Origin: Actinomyces sp. | Lineage (GTDB): Bacteria > Actinomycetota > Actinomycetes > Actinomycetales > Actinomycetaceae | Length of the DNA stretch: 26,681 nt | Assembly (NCBI GenBank): GCA_018375675.1 | Contig: JAHACW010000031.1 | Span: forward strand, 1 to 26,681 | Reading direction: 5' to 3' | In this document: positions 1 through 8,604 of the stretch, piece by piece | Layout of the letters: every line of letters begins with the position of its first letter | How positions within the stretch are numbered: the stretch's first letter is position 1 | Notes under the pieces: generated by a model | What the model saw: the letters and a program-made list of their open reading frames with translations, nothing else | Database searches by the model: none | What the model was told of the DNA's origin: nothing | Program-made: the position numbers and the translations under genes

Positions 1-2
1 TC

Positions 3-1556
3 CTCGACTTCGCCTGCTGGGCGGCCGGCCTCGTCCCCGTGCCCATCTACGAGACCAGCTCCATCGACCAGGTCGCCCACGTCCTCGTCGACGCGGACGT
101 CCACCTCATCATCACCGAGACCGTGTCCATGGCAGAAATCGTGCGTGCCGCCGCCGAACGAGAAAACCGCGACAACACGCACGTCCTCTCCCTGGATTCA
201 GAGGCCATCGAGACCCTCATCGCGGACGGCTCGGCCACCCCGCGCGAGCGCGTTCTCGCCCGCTCCGAAGCCCTCACGAAGGATGACATCGCCACCATCG
301 TCTACACGTCAGGCACGACGGGCACGCCCAAGGGCACGGTCCTGAGCCACGAGAACTTCACGAACCTGTGCCTCAACGCCCACGCGTGGATGCCGGAGAT
401 CGCGGCGGGCAAGAACTCGCGCCTGCTCCTCTTCCTGCCCCTCGCCCACGTATTCGCGCGCTTCCTGCAGGTCTTCCAGATCAGCGGCAACGGCGTCCTC
501 GGCCACGCCTCGAACATCAAGAACCTGCTCAACGACCTGGCGTCGTTCAAGCCGAGCTACCTCCTCGTCGTCCCGCGTGTCCTGGAGAAGATCTACAACT
601 CGGCGGACACAAAGGCATCCGGCCCCAAGCGCAAGATCTTCCGCTGGGCGGCCAAGGTCGCGATCGCCTACTCCCAGGCCCTGGACACCGAAGAGGGCCC
701 GTCGGCGTCGCTGAAGGCCCAGCACGCGCTGGCGGACAAGCTCGTCTACCAGCAGATCATCCGCCTGGTGGGCGGCAACGCGGACTACATCGTGTCGGGC
801 GGCGCACCCCTGGCCCCCTGGCTCGCGCACTTCTACCGCGGCGTCGGCATCCCCGTCCTGGAGGGCTACGGCCTGACCGAGACGGTCGGCCCGGTCTCCG
901 TCAACACGCCTCGCCTGTCCAAGATCGGCACCGTGGGCCCGGCCCTGCCGCCCATGTCCTTCAAGATCAGCGACGAGGGCGAGATCCTGCTCAAGGGCTC
1001 GAGCGTCTTCCAGCGCTACCACAACGACCCCGAGTCCACCGCCGCCTGCTTCACCGAAGACGGCTGGTTCCGCACGGGCGACCTGGGTTCCCTGGACCGC
1101 GACGGCTACGTGTCCATCACGGGCCGCGCGAAAGAGATCATCGTGACGGCGGGCGGCAAGAACGTCGCCCCGGCCGCCCTCGAAAATCCGATGCGCTCCC
1201 ACCCGCTCATCTCCCAGGTCCTGGTCGTGGGCGACCAGCGCCCCTTCATCGCCGCGCTCATCACACTGGACGCGGAGATGCTGCCCGATTGGCTCGCCGC
1301 GCACTCGCTGCCCCCGATGAGCGTGGCGGAGGCGGCCACGAACGTCGAGGTCCTGGCCTCGCTGGAGAAGGCGGTGGCCTCGGCGAACGAGCACGTCTCG
1401 CGCGCCGAATCGATCCGCAAGATCAAGGTCCTCACGACCGACTTCACGGAGGCGAACGGCCTGCTCACGCCCTCGCTGAAGGTCAAGCGCCTGGAGGCCA
1501 CGCGCCGCCTCGCGCCCGTCATCGACGAGATCTACGGCGGTCCCGTGCAGAACTGA
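3..1556 (+). CDS. Long-chain acyl-CoA synthetase (AMP-forming), 5' truncated by window edge
   Basis: Activates fatty acids to acyl-CoA through an acyl-AMP intermediate in the cytoplasm, feeding lipid synthesis or beta-oxidation. The frame is open from base 3 and reads LDFACWAAGLVPVPIYETSS before the first possible internal start (GTG at 39). That stretch is typical of the inside of FadD15-type enzymes, so the true start lies outside the window and about 100 residues are missing. Visible ANL-superfamily motifs are the phosphate loop YTSGTTGTPKGT (about 303-338), GYGLTE (from 864), the ribose-binding GDLG (from 1077) and the hinge GRAKEIIVTAGGKN (about 1122-1163). The C-terminal subdomain is complete and ends at TGA 1554-1556. 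It converges with the efflux operon and shares a terminator with it. The exact substrate chain length cannot be read from the sequence. Confidence 0.93.
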   Translation, partial: LDFACWAAGLVPVPIYETSSIDQVAHVLVDADVHLIITETVSMAEIVRAAAERENRDNTHVLSLDSEAIETLIADGSATPRERVLARSEALTKDDIATIVYTSGTTGTPKGTVLSHENFTNLCLNAHAWMPEIAAGKNSRLLLFLPLAHVFARFLQVFQISGNGVLGHASNIKNLLNDLASFKPSYLLVVPRVLEKIYNSADTKASGPKRKIFRWAAKVAIAYSQALDTEEGPSASLKAQHALADKLVYQQIIRLVGGNADYIVSGGAPLAPWLAHFYRGVGIPVLEGYGLTETVGPVSVNTPRLSKIGTVGPALPPMSFKISDEGEILLKGSSVFQRYHNDPESTAACFTEDGWFRTGDLGSLDRDGYVSITGRAKEIIVTAGGKNVAPAALENPMRSHPLISQVLVVGDQRPFIAALITLDAEMLPDWLAAHSLPPMSVAEAATNVEVLASLEKAVASANEHVSRAESIRKIKVLTTDFTEANGLLTPSLKVKRLEATRRLAPVIDEIYGGPVQN

Positions 1557-1572
1557 CGCGCCCATGAACGAG

Positions 1573-1633
1573 GCCGTGGCCGGCTCGCGCTCCCCCGCTC
1601 GGTGTCGGGGTTGGCGAGCCGGCCACGGCTTTT
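1573..1633. terminator. Bidirectional terminator between fadD-like gene and efflux operon
   Basis: Perfect 15-bp inverted repeat, GCCGTGGCCGGCTCG at 1573-1587 and its complement at 1615-1629, followed on the plus strand by TTTT. It lies between two convergent genes (stops at 1556 and 1647) and can serve both. Confidence 0.85.
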
Positions 1634-1646
1634 GTGGGCGGGAAAC

Positions 1647-2844
1647 CTACTGCGAGGCGAGCGCCGCTGTGGGCGGCGTACGGGCCGCTCGGATCGCGGG
1701 GTAGAGCCCGGCGACGGCGCCGATGAGGAGAGTCGCGCCGAGGCCTGCGGCGATCACCCACCAGTGCAGGGTGGGCGGCCAGCCGTACGCGTAACACATG
1801 CCCCAGGTGACGCCGGCGCCGATGAGGCATCCGGCGAGTCCTCCGAGGAAGGACAGGAGCAGGGCTTCGGCCAGGAACTGCACGGTGATGTGTCCCCTCT
1901 TCGCGCCCAGAGACCGGCGCAGGCCGATCTCCTTGCGGCGTTCCAGGACGGAGATGATCATCGTGTTGGCCACGCCGATGCCGCCGACGAGCAGGGCGAT
2001 CGATCCGACACCGGCGAGCAGCGTCGTGAGCGTCTGGTCGGCCGCGTTCTGAGCGGCCAGCGCGTCGGAGGGACGCGAGACCTTCAGGCCGGTGGCACCC
2101 TGCGGAGCGAGCGTGGGTCCGAGGAGCTCGCGGACGTTCTCCACCTGATCCTCGCTGGAGCGCTCGTAGATCGTCGTGGGCGTCTTGCCCGCGTCGAAGT
2201 ACGTGCCCGCGGCGGGCACACCGATGAGCGCGGCGTTATCGAGTTCCTCGGCCAGGGGCGCTGGATCCATGATGCCCAGGACGGTAAACGTCATGCCACC
2301 CAACCACACCTGGGTGCCCGGCTCGACGACGCCGAGCAGCTGCGCGGCCTTCGAGCCCAGGACGACGCCCGGGTACTTCGCGGTGGCGTCGTTGAGCCAC
2401 GCGCCCTTCTTCATGGTCCCTGAGACGACCTTCAGGAGATTCGTGTCGGCTGCCATCGTGATGATGCCGCCGGTCGCGTTCGGGTCGGACAGTCGCGAGC
2501 GGTACACGGAGACGCCGCTCAGCGTCGACGTCGAGGCCGCGTCGGTGACGCCCGGGATCATGAGGGTGCGCCCCACGGAGTCCTCGGGCAGGATGAGGTC
2601 CGTTCCCGACAGGTCCGCGCCGCTGCGCGCGGTCAGCATGTTGGTGCCGAGCGCCCGCAGCTGTTCTTGCAGGCGGGCCTGCGAGGATGCGGAGACGCCG
2701 ACGACGCCAACCATGGCCGCAATGCCGATCGCGATGCCCAGGGCCGAGAGGACGGCGCGCATGGGTCGGGCCCGCAGGCCCGTCAGGCCAAGACGAGCGA
2801 CGTCCGAGAGACGCAGCGCGGAGCGGCCGGTACCCGTATTCTTC

Positions 2845-2855
<11 letters not shown>
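1647..2855 (-). CDS. ABC transporter permease, MacB/FtsX-like
   Basis: Membrane subunit of a MacB-type ABC exporter, 402 residues. The N-terminus holds one hydrophobic segment (around [20 protein letters not shown]) followed by a long extracytoplasmic MacB-like domain. The C-terminal third carries three more membrane segments with the FtsX signature ([27 protein letters not shown], split here as [10 protein letters not shown] and [14 protein letters not shown]). The frame is open to 2945, but I chose ATG at 2853-2855 because GGAGG lies about 5 nt upstream and the protein then starts with a normal cytoplasmic tail (MASKKNTG). This start overlaps the stop of the ATPase gene by 11 bp, so translation is probably coupled. 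It is the last gene of the operon and the likely partner of the ATPase and adaptor upstream. The cargo is unknown; antimicrobial peptides, lipids or macrolides are family possibilities. Confidence 0.92.
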
Positions 2856-3539
<684 letters not shown>

Positions 3540-3543
<4 letters not shown>

Positions 3544-4613
3544 CGGTTGGGCACCACCACGCGCTGGCCTTCGGCGATCTCGTCGCCGCTCACTTCGACG
3601 CGGTCTCCCGCGAACAGGCCGACGGTGACGGGAACCCGGCGAATCTCGCCCTTCTCATCCACGACCTCGACGCCGAACTGGTCGGTGCTCAGGGCCACGA
3701 GCGCGCCGAGGGGCACGGACAGCACGCCGGTGCGGGTCTCGGAGGTCAGGCCCAGGGAGACCGAGGCCTCCTGGAGCCCTTCGAGGGCGGAGGTGTCATC
3801 GGGGGTGACGGTGATCGGAATGATCCGTTCCTTGGTCGTCTCCTTGGAGCCTTCCTCGCCGGCCTTCTCACGCGGCGGCTCGACCGAGGTAATGGTTCCG
3901 GTCGTCGTCGTAGCCGAGCCGGGCAGGCGCACGGTCACAGAGTTTCCGACGACGCCGAGGGCCTGGTCGGAGAGCTTGAGGTTCGCGGAGATGACCTGAC
4001 GCGAGGACGAGGCCGTGAACAGTTCCGTCTCCATCGTCGCGTTGTCGCCAACGCGGGCTTTGAGCGCACCGATGCGCAGGTCCTCGGGGGCAAAGAGGAC
4101 GGTGCCCAGCGGCAGCGAGCCGCTCTGGGGCAGGGTGAGGGCCTTCTGCCACTTCTTGATCGCCGCGATCGTGTTCCAGTCGAAGTGGGCGTTGGGGGTG
4201 GCCTCGAAGTAGCCGAGCTCGGACAGCGCGGTCTCCAGCTGGGTGACGTCCTCGCCGTCGCTCATGCCCTCCTCGAACGCGCGCCAGGCGGGGGTAGAGC
4301 CGTGGAGCAGGTAGGTGTTGTTGCCGGCGACCGTGTACACGTGCGATCCCTGAGTGAGGGACGTGCCGGGCGTGGGCAGGGCGGTGACGACGCCTTCGAA
4401 GGCGCTCTTGAGGGTGTAGGAGTCGGCGTAGTGGAGGGTTCCCTGGACGGTGGTCTCCCCCACCAGGTCACCCTTCGTGACGGTCGCCGTCGCGCCGTCA
4501 AAGGACTGGGGGGCTTGGGCGTCGGCGTTGGTGCCCGAGCAGGCGGACAGGGTCAGCGCGCCGATCGCCAGGATCGCGAGCGCCGCGGGGCGTGGGGTTC
4601 GCGGACGCTTCAC
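3540..4613 (-). CDS. Efflux adaptor lipoprotein with peptidoglycan-binding-like domain
   Basis: Extracytoplasmic adaptor of the HlyD/MacA type, 357 residues. I chose GTG 4611-4613, which overlaps the previous stop in a GTGA and has AGGGG about 6 nt upstream; the frame itself runs to 4640. The N-terminus (MKRPRTPRP, then a hydrophobic stretch and LTLSAC) is a lipoprotein signal with the lipidated Cys at about residue 25. Residues about 120-174 ([18 protein letters not shown] ... TIAAIKKWQ) resemble a PG_binding_1 repeat, a fusion common in adaptors of Gram-positive MacB systems. The C-terminal half is beta-rich and ends in a barrel-type domain ([11 protein letters not shown] ... [19 protein letters not shown]). 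In a one-membrane cell it may tie the pump to the wall or guide the cargo. The family assignment is firm; the cargo is not known. Confidence 0.88.
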
Positions 4614-5086
4614 TTGGCGGCCCCTGACTGCTGGAAGCACTTGTTGAGCACGTCCTCGGGGATGTCCTTGACACTGATGCCTTCGCCGGCCTGCGGGTCC
4701 TTGACGTCGTATCCGGCCTCACGCAGGCACTGCGCTGCCTTGACCATGGCCTCGCGCGCGGCGGGGTCGTTCGCGACGTTGTCCTCGCCGGTCATGCCGG
4801 AAACCTTCATCATGCATTCGTTGAGGGCGTTGTTGAACGCGTCGGAGGTGTCCTTCAAGTTGTCGGGCGTCAGACCCGTGTCGGGCACGTCGAAGCCCTT
4901 CTCGCGCATGCACTGAGCGAACACCAGGTTGGGGTCGTTGCTGGCAGCGTTGGTGGCCGCCGCGCTTGGGCTCTTGGTGCTGGACGCGGACGAGCTGGAC
5001 GATCCGGTCGATCCGCATGCGCTGAGGGCCGCCGCCACGGTGATGGCGATGACGGCAAGGGCGCGCGTCTGTGCGCGATTCTTCAT
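4610..5086 (-). CDS. Small lipoprotein with two Cys-pair repeats, first gene of efflux operon
   Basis: Exported lipoprotein of 158 residues with no named family that I recognise. The signal peptide MKNRAQTRALAVIAITVAAA ends in the lipobox LSAC (Cys24). A Ser/Thr/Ala linker follows (about 25-50), then two similar halves: FAQCMREKGFDVPD with a second Cys in NECMM (C59, C91), and AAQCLREAGYDVKDP with a second Cys in NKCFQ (C120, C150). The start ATG has AAGGAG 7 nt upstream. Its stop overlaps the adaptor start, so it belongs to the same operon and probably acts beside the pump on the outer face of the membrane, for example as a cargo or signal sensor. That role is inferred only from position. 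Confidence 0.85.
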   Translation of the reverse strand: MKNRAQTRALAVIAITVAAALSACGSTGSSSSSASSTKSPSAAATNAASNDPNLVFAQCMREKGFDVPDTGLTPDNLKDTSDAFNNALNECMMKVSGMTGEDNVANDPAAREAMVKAAQCLREAGYDVKDPQAGEGISVKDIPEDVLNKCFQQSGAAK

Positions 5087-5105
5087 CGAAAACTCCTTGA
5101 GGACT

Positions 5106-5216
5106 GCTTATCGGCAATGGTTCTCACTGCCTGTATAGATTACAGTCCACAACCCTGAAAGCTACCTGAAAACTATCGGGGAGCCTGCGCAGAATTTCAT
5201 CAGACAACCCTGAGAG
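5106..5216 (-). promoter_or_regulatory. Probable promoter and 11-bp-phased repeats ahead of the efflux operon
   Basis: On the plus strand CCTGAAA occurs at 5154-5160 and again at 5165-5171, an 11-bp step, and CCTGAGA at 5209-5215, another 44 bp (4 x 11) away. On the minus strand these read TTTCAGG just upstream of a possible -10 TATACA (5132-5137). Direct repeats with this phasing are typical of OmpR-class response-regulator sites. The promoter call is weak because no good -35 is seen. Confidence 0.4.
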
Positions 5217-5221
5217 TTCAC

Positions 5222-5245
5222 GAGGCCGGGGCTTGCCCCACCCTC
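5222..5245 (-). terminator. Possible terminator after the chorismate mutase gene
   Basis: GAGG, GGGGC, then GCCCC and CCTC form a short hairpin about 10 nt after the chorismate mutase stop. There is no T-run, so only moderate support. Confidence 0.4.
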
Positions 5246-5255
5246 AGCGCGCAGT

Positions 5256-5612
5256 TTAGAGGCACGAACCCTCATCGTACTCGGCCTTGATGTCCTCGTG
5301 GTGGCGGATGACCTCGCGGACCATGAAGCCCAGGAACTTCTCAGCAAAATCGGGGTCGAGGCCGGAGGACGCCGCCAGAGTACGCAGGCGCTCTACCTGG
5401 CGAGCCTCGCGATCCGGGTCGGCGGGAGGGAGGTCCAGGCGCGCCTTGATGTGCCCGACGCGCTGGGTGCAGCGGAAACGCTCGGCGAGGATGTGGACGA
5501 GGGCAGCGTCGATGTTGTCGATCGTTGCGCGAGCCTCCGCCAGCTCGGAGGGAATGCCGCTCACGCCCGCATCCGCCGAAGCGGCCACCGAGGCCTCGTC
5601 ACGCTGTGCCAT
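5256..5612 (-). CDS. Chorismate mutase, AroQ class
   Basis: Converts chorismate to prephenate, the first step toward phenylalanine and tyrosine. It is 118 residues: an Ala-rich N-terminal extension of about 20 residues, then a single AroQ helical domain. Residues aligning with the E. coli AroQ active site are present: R28 and R45 (ERF), K56 (HIKARLDLP), and D65, R68 and E69 in ADPDREARQ. The start ATG at 5610-5612 has GGGGAGGAACA directly upstream; longer in-frame starts exist but lack such a site and would run into clpX. There is no regulatory or prephenate dehydratase domain, so it is a stand-alone mutase. It sits 46 nt downstream of clpX and may be read through from it. Confidence 0.9.
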   Translation of the reverse strand: MAQRDEASVAASADAGVSGIPSELAEARATIDNIDAALVHILAERFRCTQRVGHIKARLDLPPADPDREARQVERLRTLAASSGLDPDFAEKFLGFMVREVIRHHEDIKAEYDEGSCL

Positions 5613-5658
5613 TGTTCCTCCCCTAAGGTCCCAACTGACCTCAGTGTAGCGGGCGGAC

Positions 5659-6918
5659 TCAGGCGCTGCGCTTGCCTTCCGAGGAGCGTTCCGGGTAGAG
5701 CTCAGCGGGGCCAACGCCCTCGACGAGGTCGCGAGTAATGACCACGCGGGCGACGTCATCGCGGCTGGGCAGGTCGAACATGAGATCCGACAGGGTCTGT
5801 TCCATGATCGAGGACAGGCCGCGGGCACCCGTCTTGCGCTCGTTGGCACGCGCCGCGATGGCCAGGAGCGCCTCGTGCGTGAACTCCAGGTCCATGCCGT
5901 CCAGCTCGAAGAGGTGCTGGTACTGGCGCACGAGCGAGTTCGACGGCTCGGTGAGGACGCGCACGAGGTCCTCCTCCGTGAGCTCCTTCGTGGAGGTCAG
6001 GATGGGCAGGCGGCCGATGAACTCGGGGATCATGCCGAACTTGTGCAGGTCCTCTGCGGACACGGCCTCGTAGAGGTCTCCCATCTCGGAGGTGCTCTTC
6101 AGCTCGGAGCCGAAGCCCGTCGAGCGGCGGCCCAGGCGGCCCTTCACGATGTCCTCGATGCCTGCGAAGGCGCCGGCAGCGATGAAGAGGATGCCGGAGG
6201 TGTCGATCTCCAGGAACTGCTGGTGGGGGTGCTTACGTCCGCCCGTGGGAGGCACGGAGGCGACCGTGCCCTCGATGATCTTCAGGAGGGCCTGCTGCAC
6301 GCCCTCGCCCGACACGTCGCGGGTAATGGAAGCGTTCTCCGCCTTGCGGCCGATCTTGTCGATCTCGTCGACGTAGATAATGCCCTTCTCGGCCTTCTTG
6401 ATGTCGCCGTCGGCCTCCTGGATGAGGCGCAGGAGAATGTTCTCCACGTCCTCACCCACGTAACCAGCCTCGGTCAGGGCGGTCGCGTCCACGATCGCGA
6501 AGGGCACGTCGAGGAGGCGGGCGAGGCAGCGCGCCAGGTGCGTCTTACCCGTGCCCGTGGGGCCCAGCAGGAGGATGTTGGACTTCGTGCCCAGCATGTC
6601 CTCGGCATTGCCGGCCTCGCGCGAGCGCACGCGCTTGTAGTGGTTGTACACGGCCACCGACAGGGCGCGCTTGGCGCGGTCCTGGCCGATCACCCACGTG
6701 TTCAAGAATTCGTTGATTTCGCGCGGCTTTGGCAGCGGCGTCGTCGACGAGGAGGGCTGCTGTGAACCGAGTTCCTCCTCGATGATCTCGTTGCACAGCT
6801 CAATGCACTCGTCGCAGATATATGCGCCGGAGCCACCGATGAGCTTACGCACCTGCTTCTGGCTCTTCCCACAGAAAGAGCACTTGAGCAGTTCCGCGCC
6901 ATCAGTCAGACGAGCCAC
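5659..6918 (-). CDS. clpX: ATP-dependent Clp protease ATP-binding subunit ClpX
   Basis: AAA+ unfoldase that feeds substrates into ClpP1P2, 419 residues as expected. The zinc domain has C13, C16, C35 and C38. Walker A GPTGTGKT is at 119-126, pore loop GYVG at 152-155, Walker B IIYVDEID at 180-187, the RKH loop at 228-230, and the sensor-2 motif GARGL is near the C-terminus. I chose the GTG at 6916-6918 (protein starts [19 protein letters not shown] after fMet) because GGAGG lies about 6 nt upstream and the zinc domain then begins where it does in other actinobacteria; the frame is open to 7056 but that part looks unlike ClpX. The ClpP-docking loop reads TGF (267-269), where most ClpX proteins have IGF or LGF. 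It is transcribed apart from clpP1P2, behind a terminator and a 242-bp gap. Confidence 0.97.
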   Translation of the reverse strand: MARLTDGAELLKCSFCGKSQKQVRKLIGGSGAYICDECIELCNEIIEEELGSQQPSSSTTPLPKPREINEFLNTWVIGQDRAKRALSVAVYNHYKRVRSREAGNAEDMLGTKSNILLLGPTGTGKTHLARCLARLLDVPFAIVDATALTEAGYVGEDVENILLRLIQEADGDIKKAEKGIIYVDEIDKIGRKAENASITRDVSGEGVQQALLKIIEGTVASVPPTGGRKHPHQQFLEIDTSGILFIAAGAFAGIEDIVKGRLGRRSTGFGSELKSTSEMGDLYEAVSAEDLHKFGMIPEFIGRLPILTSTKELTEEDLVRVLTEPSNSLVRQYQHLFELDGMDLEFTHEALLAIAARANERKTGARGLSSIMEQTLSDLMFDLPSRDDVARVVITRDLVEGVGPAELYPERSSEGKRSA

Positions 6919-6959
6919 GAGACCTCCAAGGTGTTGAACGTTTTGCCGTTCGGTCGGAT

Positions 6960-7061
6960 GTGCTTTCGCACTTACTAGCAAATAACGTAGTGCACGCGAG
7001 GTATATTCCCGCGTAGCCACGCCTATTGTTATGAAAAGTTCACCCGTAGCCGACAATTGTC
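6960..7061 (-). promoter_or_regulatory. clpX upstream regulatory region
   Basis: The minus strand has a candidate promoter TTGTCG-N17-CATAAC (7057-7052 and 7034-7029), with the palindrome GACAATTGTC (7052-7061) over its -35. Further downstream lies an imperfect inverted repeat, GTGCACGCG at 6990-6998 against CGCGTAGCCAC at 7010-7020, around an AT-rich centre. A small stem GTGC-TTTC-GCAC (6960-6971) sits in the leader. All are read from sequence only; the regulator is unknown. Confidence 0.35.
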
Positions 7062-7093
7062 AGCGCGACAACCGTCTGACCAGGCAAATAGCA

Positions 7094-7144
7094 ACGAGGC
7101 CGTGGCACCCCACACGCATCAGCGCGGGAAGGCCACGGCCTCGT
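7094..7144 (-). terminator. Terminator of the clpP1-clpP2 operon
   Basis: A 13-bp perfect stem, ACGAGGCCGTGGC at 7094-7106 and its complement at 7132-7144, starts 17 nt after the clpP2 stop. The loop is 25 nt and can fold further. The T-run on the minus strand is weak (TTGCTATTT). Confidence 0.7.
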
Positions 7145-7160
7145 CAGTGACGAAAAGGCG

Positions 7161-7805
7161 TCACAGAGCCTTACGAGACTCCAGCACCTGGTCGATCAGG
7201 CCGTACTCAGCGGCCTGCGGGGCGGTGAGGATCTTGTCGCGCTCGATGTCGCGGCGCACCTGCTCCACCGGCTTGCCCGAGTGCTTCGAGATGGTGTCCT
7301 CGAGCCACACGCGCATGCGGTCGATCTCGTCGGCGACGATCTGGATGTCCGAGGCCTGCCCCTGCATGCCCTCCATCGCCGGCTGGTGGATGAGGACGCG
7401 GGCGTTGGGCAGCGCCAGGCGCTTGCCGGGCGAGCCTGCGGCCAGCAGCACGGCAGCGGCCGAGGCCGCCTGACCCAGGCACACCGTCTGGATCTGCGGC
7501 TTGATGTACTGCATCGTGTCGTAGATGGCGGTCAGCGCCGTGAAGGAGCCACCGGGCGAGTTGATGTACATGGTGATCAGCGAATCAGGATCCTGGGACT
7601 CCAGGACCAGCAGCTGCGCCATGACGTCGTCCGCGCTGGCGTCGTCCACCTGCACGCCCAGGAACACGATGCGATCTTCGAACAGCTTCGTGTAGGGGTT
7701 CTGGCGGCGGAAACCGTAGGCCGTGCGCTCCTCGAAGTCGGGCAGCACGTAGCGGGCCTGCGGCATCTGGCGGGCGACCGCCTCAAAGTAGGGCTGGGTG
7801 CTCAT
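7161..7805 (-). CDS. clpP2: ATP-dependent Clp protease proteolytic subunit ClpP2
   Basis: Serine peptidase subunit that with ClpP1 forms the mixed tetradecamer degrading proteins handed over by ClpX or ClpC; 214 residues. The catalytic triad is visible: S115 in [10 protein letters not shown]140 in LIHQPA and D190 in DIERDKIL. Relative to ClpP1 it has a longer N-terminus (about 40 residues before [10 protein letters not shown]). The ATG shares one base with the clpP1 stop (TGATG at 7803-7807), and GAGGAGA lies about 7 nt upstream, so both genes are co-translated. The second-in-order position is as in mycobacteria, streptomycetes and bifidobacteria. Confidence 0.96.
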   Translation of the reverse strand: MSTQPYFEAVARQMPQARYVLPDFEERTAYGFRRQNPYTKLFEDRIVFLGVQVDDASADDVMAQLLVLESQDPDSLITMYINSPGGSFTALTAIYDTMQYIKPQIQTVCLGQAASAAAVLLAAGSPGKRLALPNARVLIHQPAMEGMQGQASDIQIVADEIDRMRVWLEDTISKHSGKPVEQVRRDIERDKILTAPQAAEYGLIDQVLESRKAL

Positions 7806-8416
7806 CAGTTCTCTCCTCGCGTTCCGATCTCCTGCGGGGTGTCGATCACGCGGTCGACGAAGCCGTACTCGAGGGCTTCCTGCGCCGTGAACCAGTGGTC
7901 GCGATCGCCGTCGGCCTCCACCTGCTCGACGGTCTTACCCGTGCGAGACGCGGTGATGGCAGCGAGTTCCTTCTTCATGCCCAGGATCAGGTCCGCGTTA
8001 ATGCGAATCTCCGTCGCGGAGCCGCCGGCTCCGCCCAGGGGCTGGTGCAGCAGAACGCGGGTGTGGGGCGTGATGTAGCGCTTGCCGGGGGCACCCGCGG
8101 TGAGCAGGAACTGGCCCATCGACGCGGCCAGGCCCATGCCGACCGTCACGACGTCCGGCTTGATGTACTGCATCGTGTCGTAGATGGCCATGCCGGCCGT
8201 CACCGAGCCGCCAGGCGAGTTGATGTACAGGTAGATGTCGCGGTCCGGATCCTCGGCCGCGAGCAGCAGCAGCTGCGCGCAGATCGCGTTCGCATTCTCA
8301 TCGCGAACCTCGCCACCCAGCCAAATGATGCGCTCCTTGAGCAGGCGCTGGTAGACCGAGTCGCCCAGTCCCAGCTGCGAGCCTTCGCCGGCAGCCCCGG
8401 TATTGTGCACGCTCAC
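7805..8416 (-). CDS. clpP1: ATP-dependent Clp protease proteolytic subunit ClpP1
   Basis: First of the paired Clp peptidase subunits, 203 residues. The triad is S99 in [10 protein letters not shown]124 in LLHQPLGG and D173 in DGDRDHWF. The oxyanion region NSPGGSV and the helix that stacks the rings are intact. The start codon is GTG (8414-8416) with GAGGAGG about 7 nt upstream. It overlaps clpP2 by one base. A TTGACA hexamer is present on the minus strand at 8465-8460, but no matching -10 follows, so the promoter is unclear. Both peptidases being intact suggests a working ClpP1P2 system, usually essential in actinobacteria. Confidence 0.96.
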   Translation of the reverse strand: MSVHNTGAAGEGSQLGLGDSVYQRLLKERIIWLGGEVRDENANAICAQLLLLAAEDPDRDIYLYINSPGGSVTAGMAIYDTMQYIKPDVVTVGMGLAASMGQFLLTAGAPGKRYITPHTRVLLHQPLGGAGGSATEIRINADLILGMKKELAAITASRTGKTVEQVEADGDRDHWFTAQEALEYGFVDRVIDTPQEIGTRGEN

Positions 8417-8528
8417 GCGTACCTCCTCGTCTGTTCGCGGGCCCAGTCGGCCCCATTGGTGTCAACCGTACCCGCTGTGCGCCCGCTCGTGCGCGCGCCG
8501 GGCCGTCGTTTCGCTGTCGGCACATGCA

Positions 8529-8563
8529 CTGAGGGGGCGAGGCTTGAAGCCCCACCCCCTCAG
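8529..8563 (-). terminator. Probable terminator after tig
   Basis: A 9-bp stem (CTGAGGGGG at 8529-8537, CCCCCTCAG at 8555-8563) with an inner GGCT/AGCC stem lies about 40 nt after the tig stop. It lacks a T-run, so it may only partly separate tig from clpP1. Confidence 0.55.
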
Positions 8564-8604
8564 CTGAGAGTTAGTCACTCGTCAGCGGGTATGCCCGCCG
8601 CGGT

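Noticed and set aside
309..1565. Long open frames on the other strand of the acyl-CoA synthetase gene (418 and 399 codons)
   Set aside because: They are shadow frames created by high GC; the products are Arg/Asp-rich with no domains, while the chosen frame has all ANL motifs.
8460..8465. Perfect TTGACA as the clpP1 promoter
   Set aside because: No acceptable -10 lies 16-19 nt downstream, so it is only noted, not called as a promoter.
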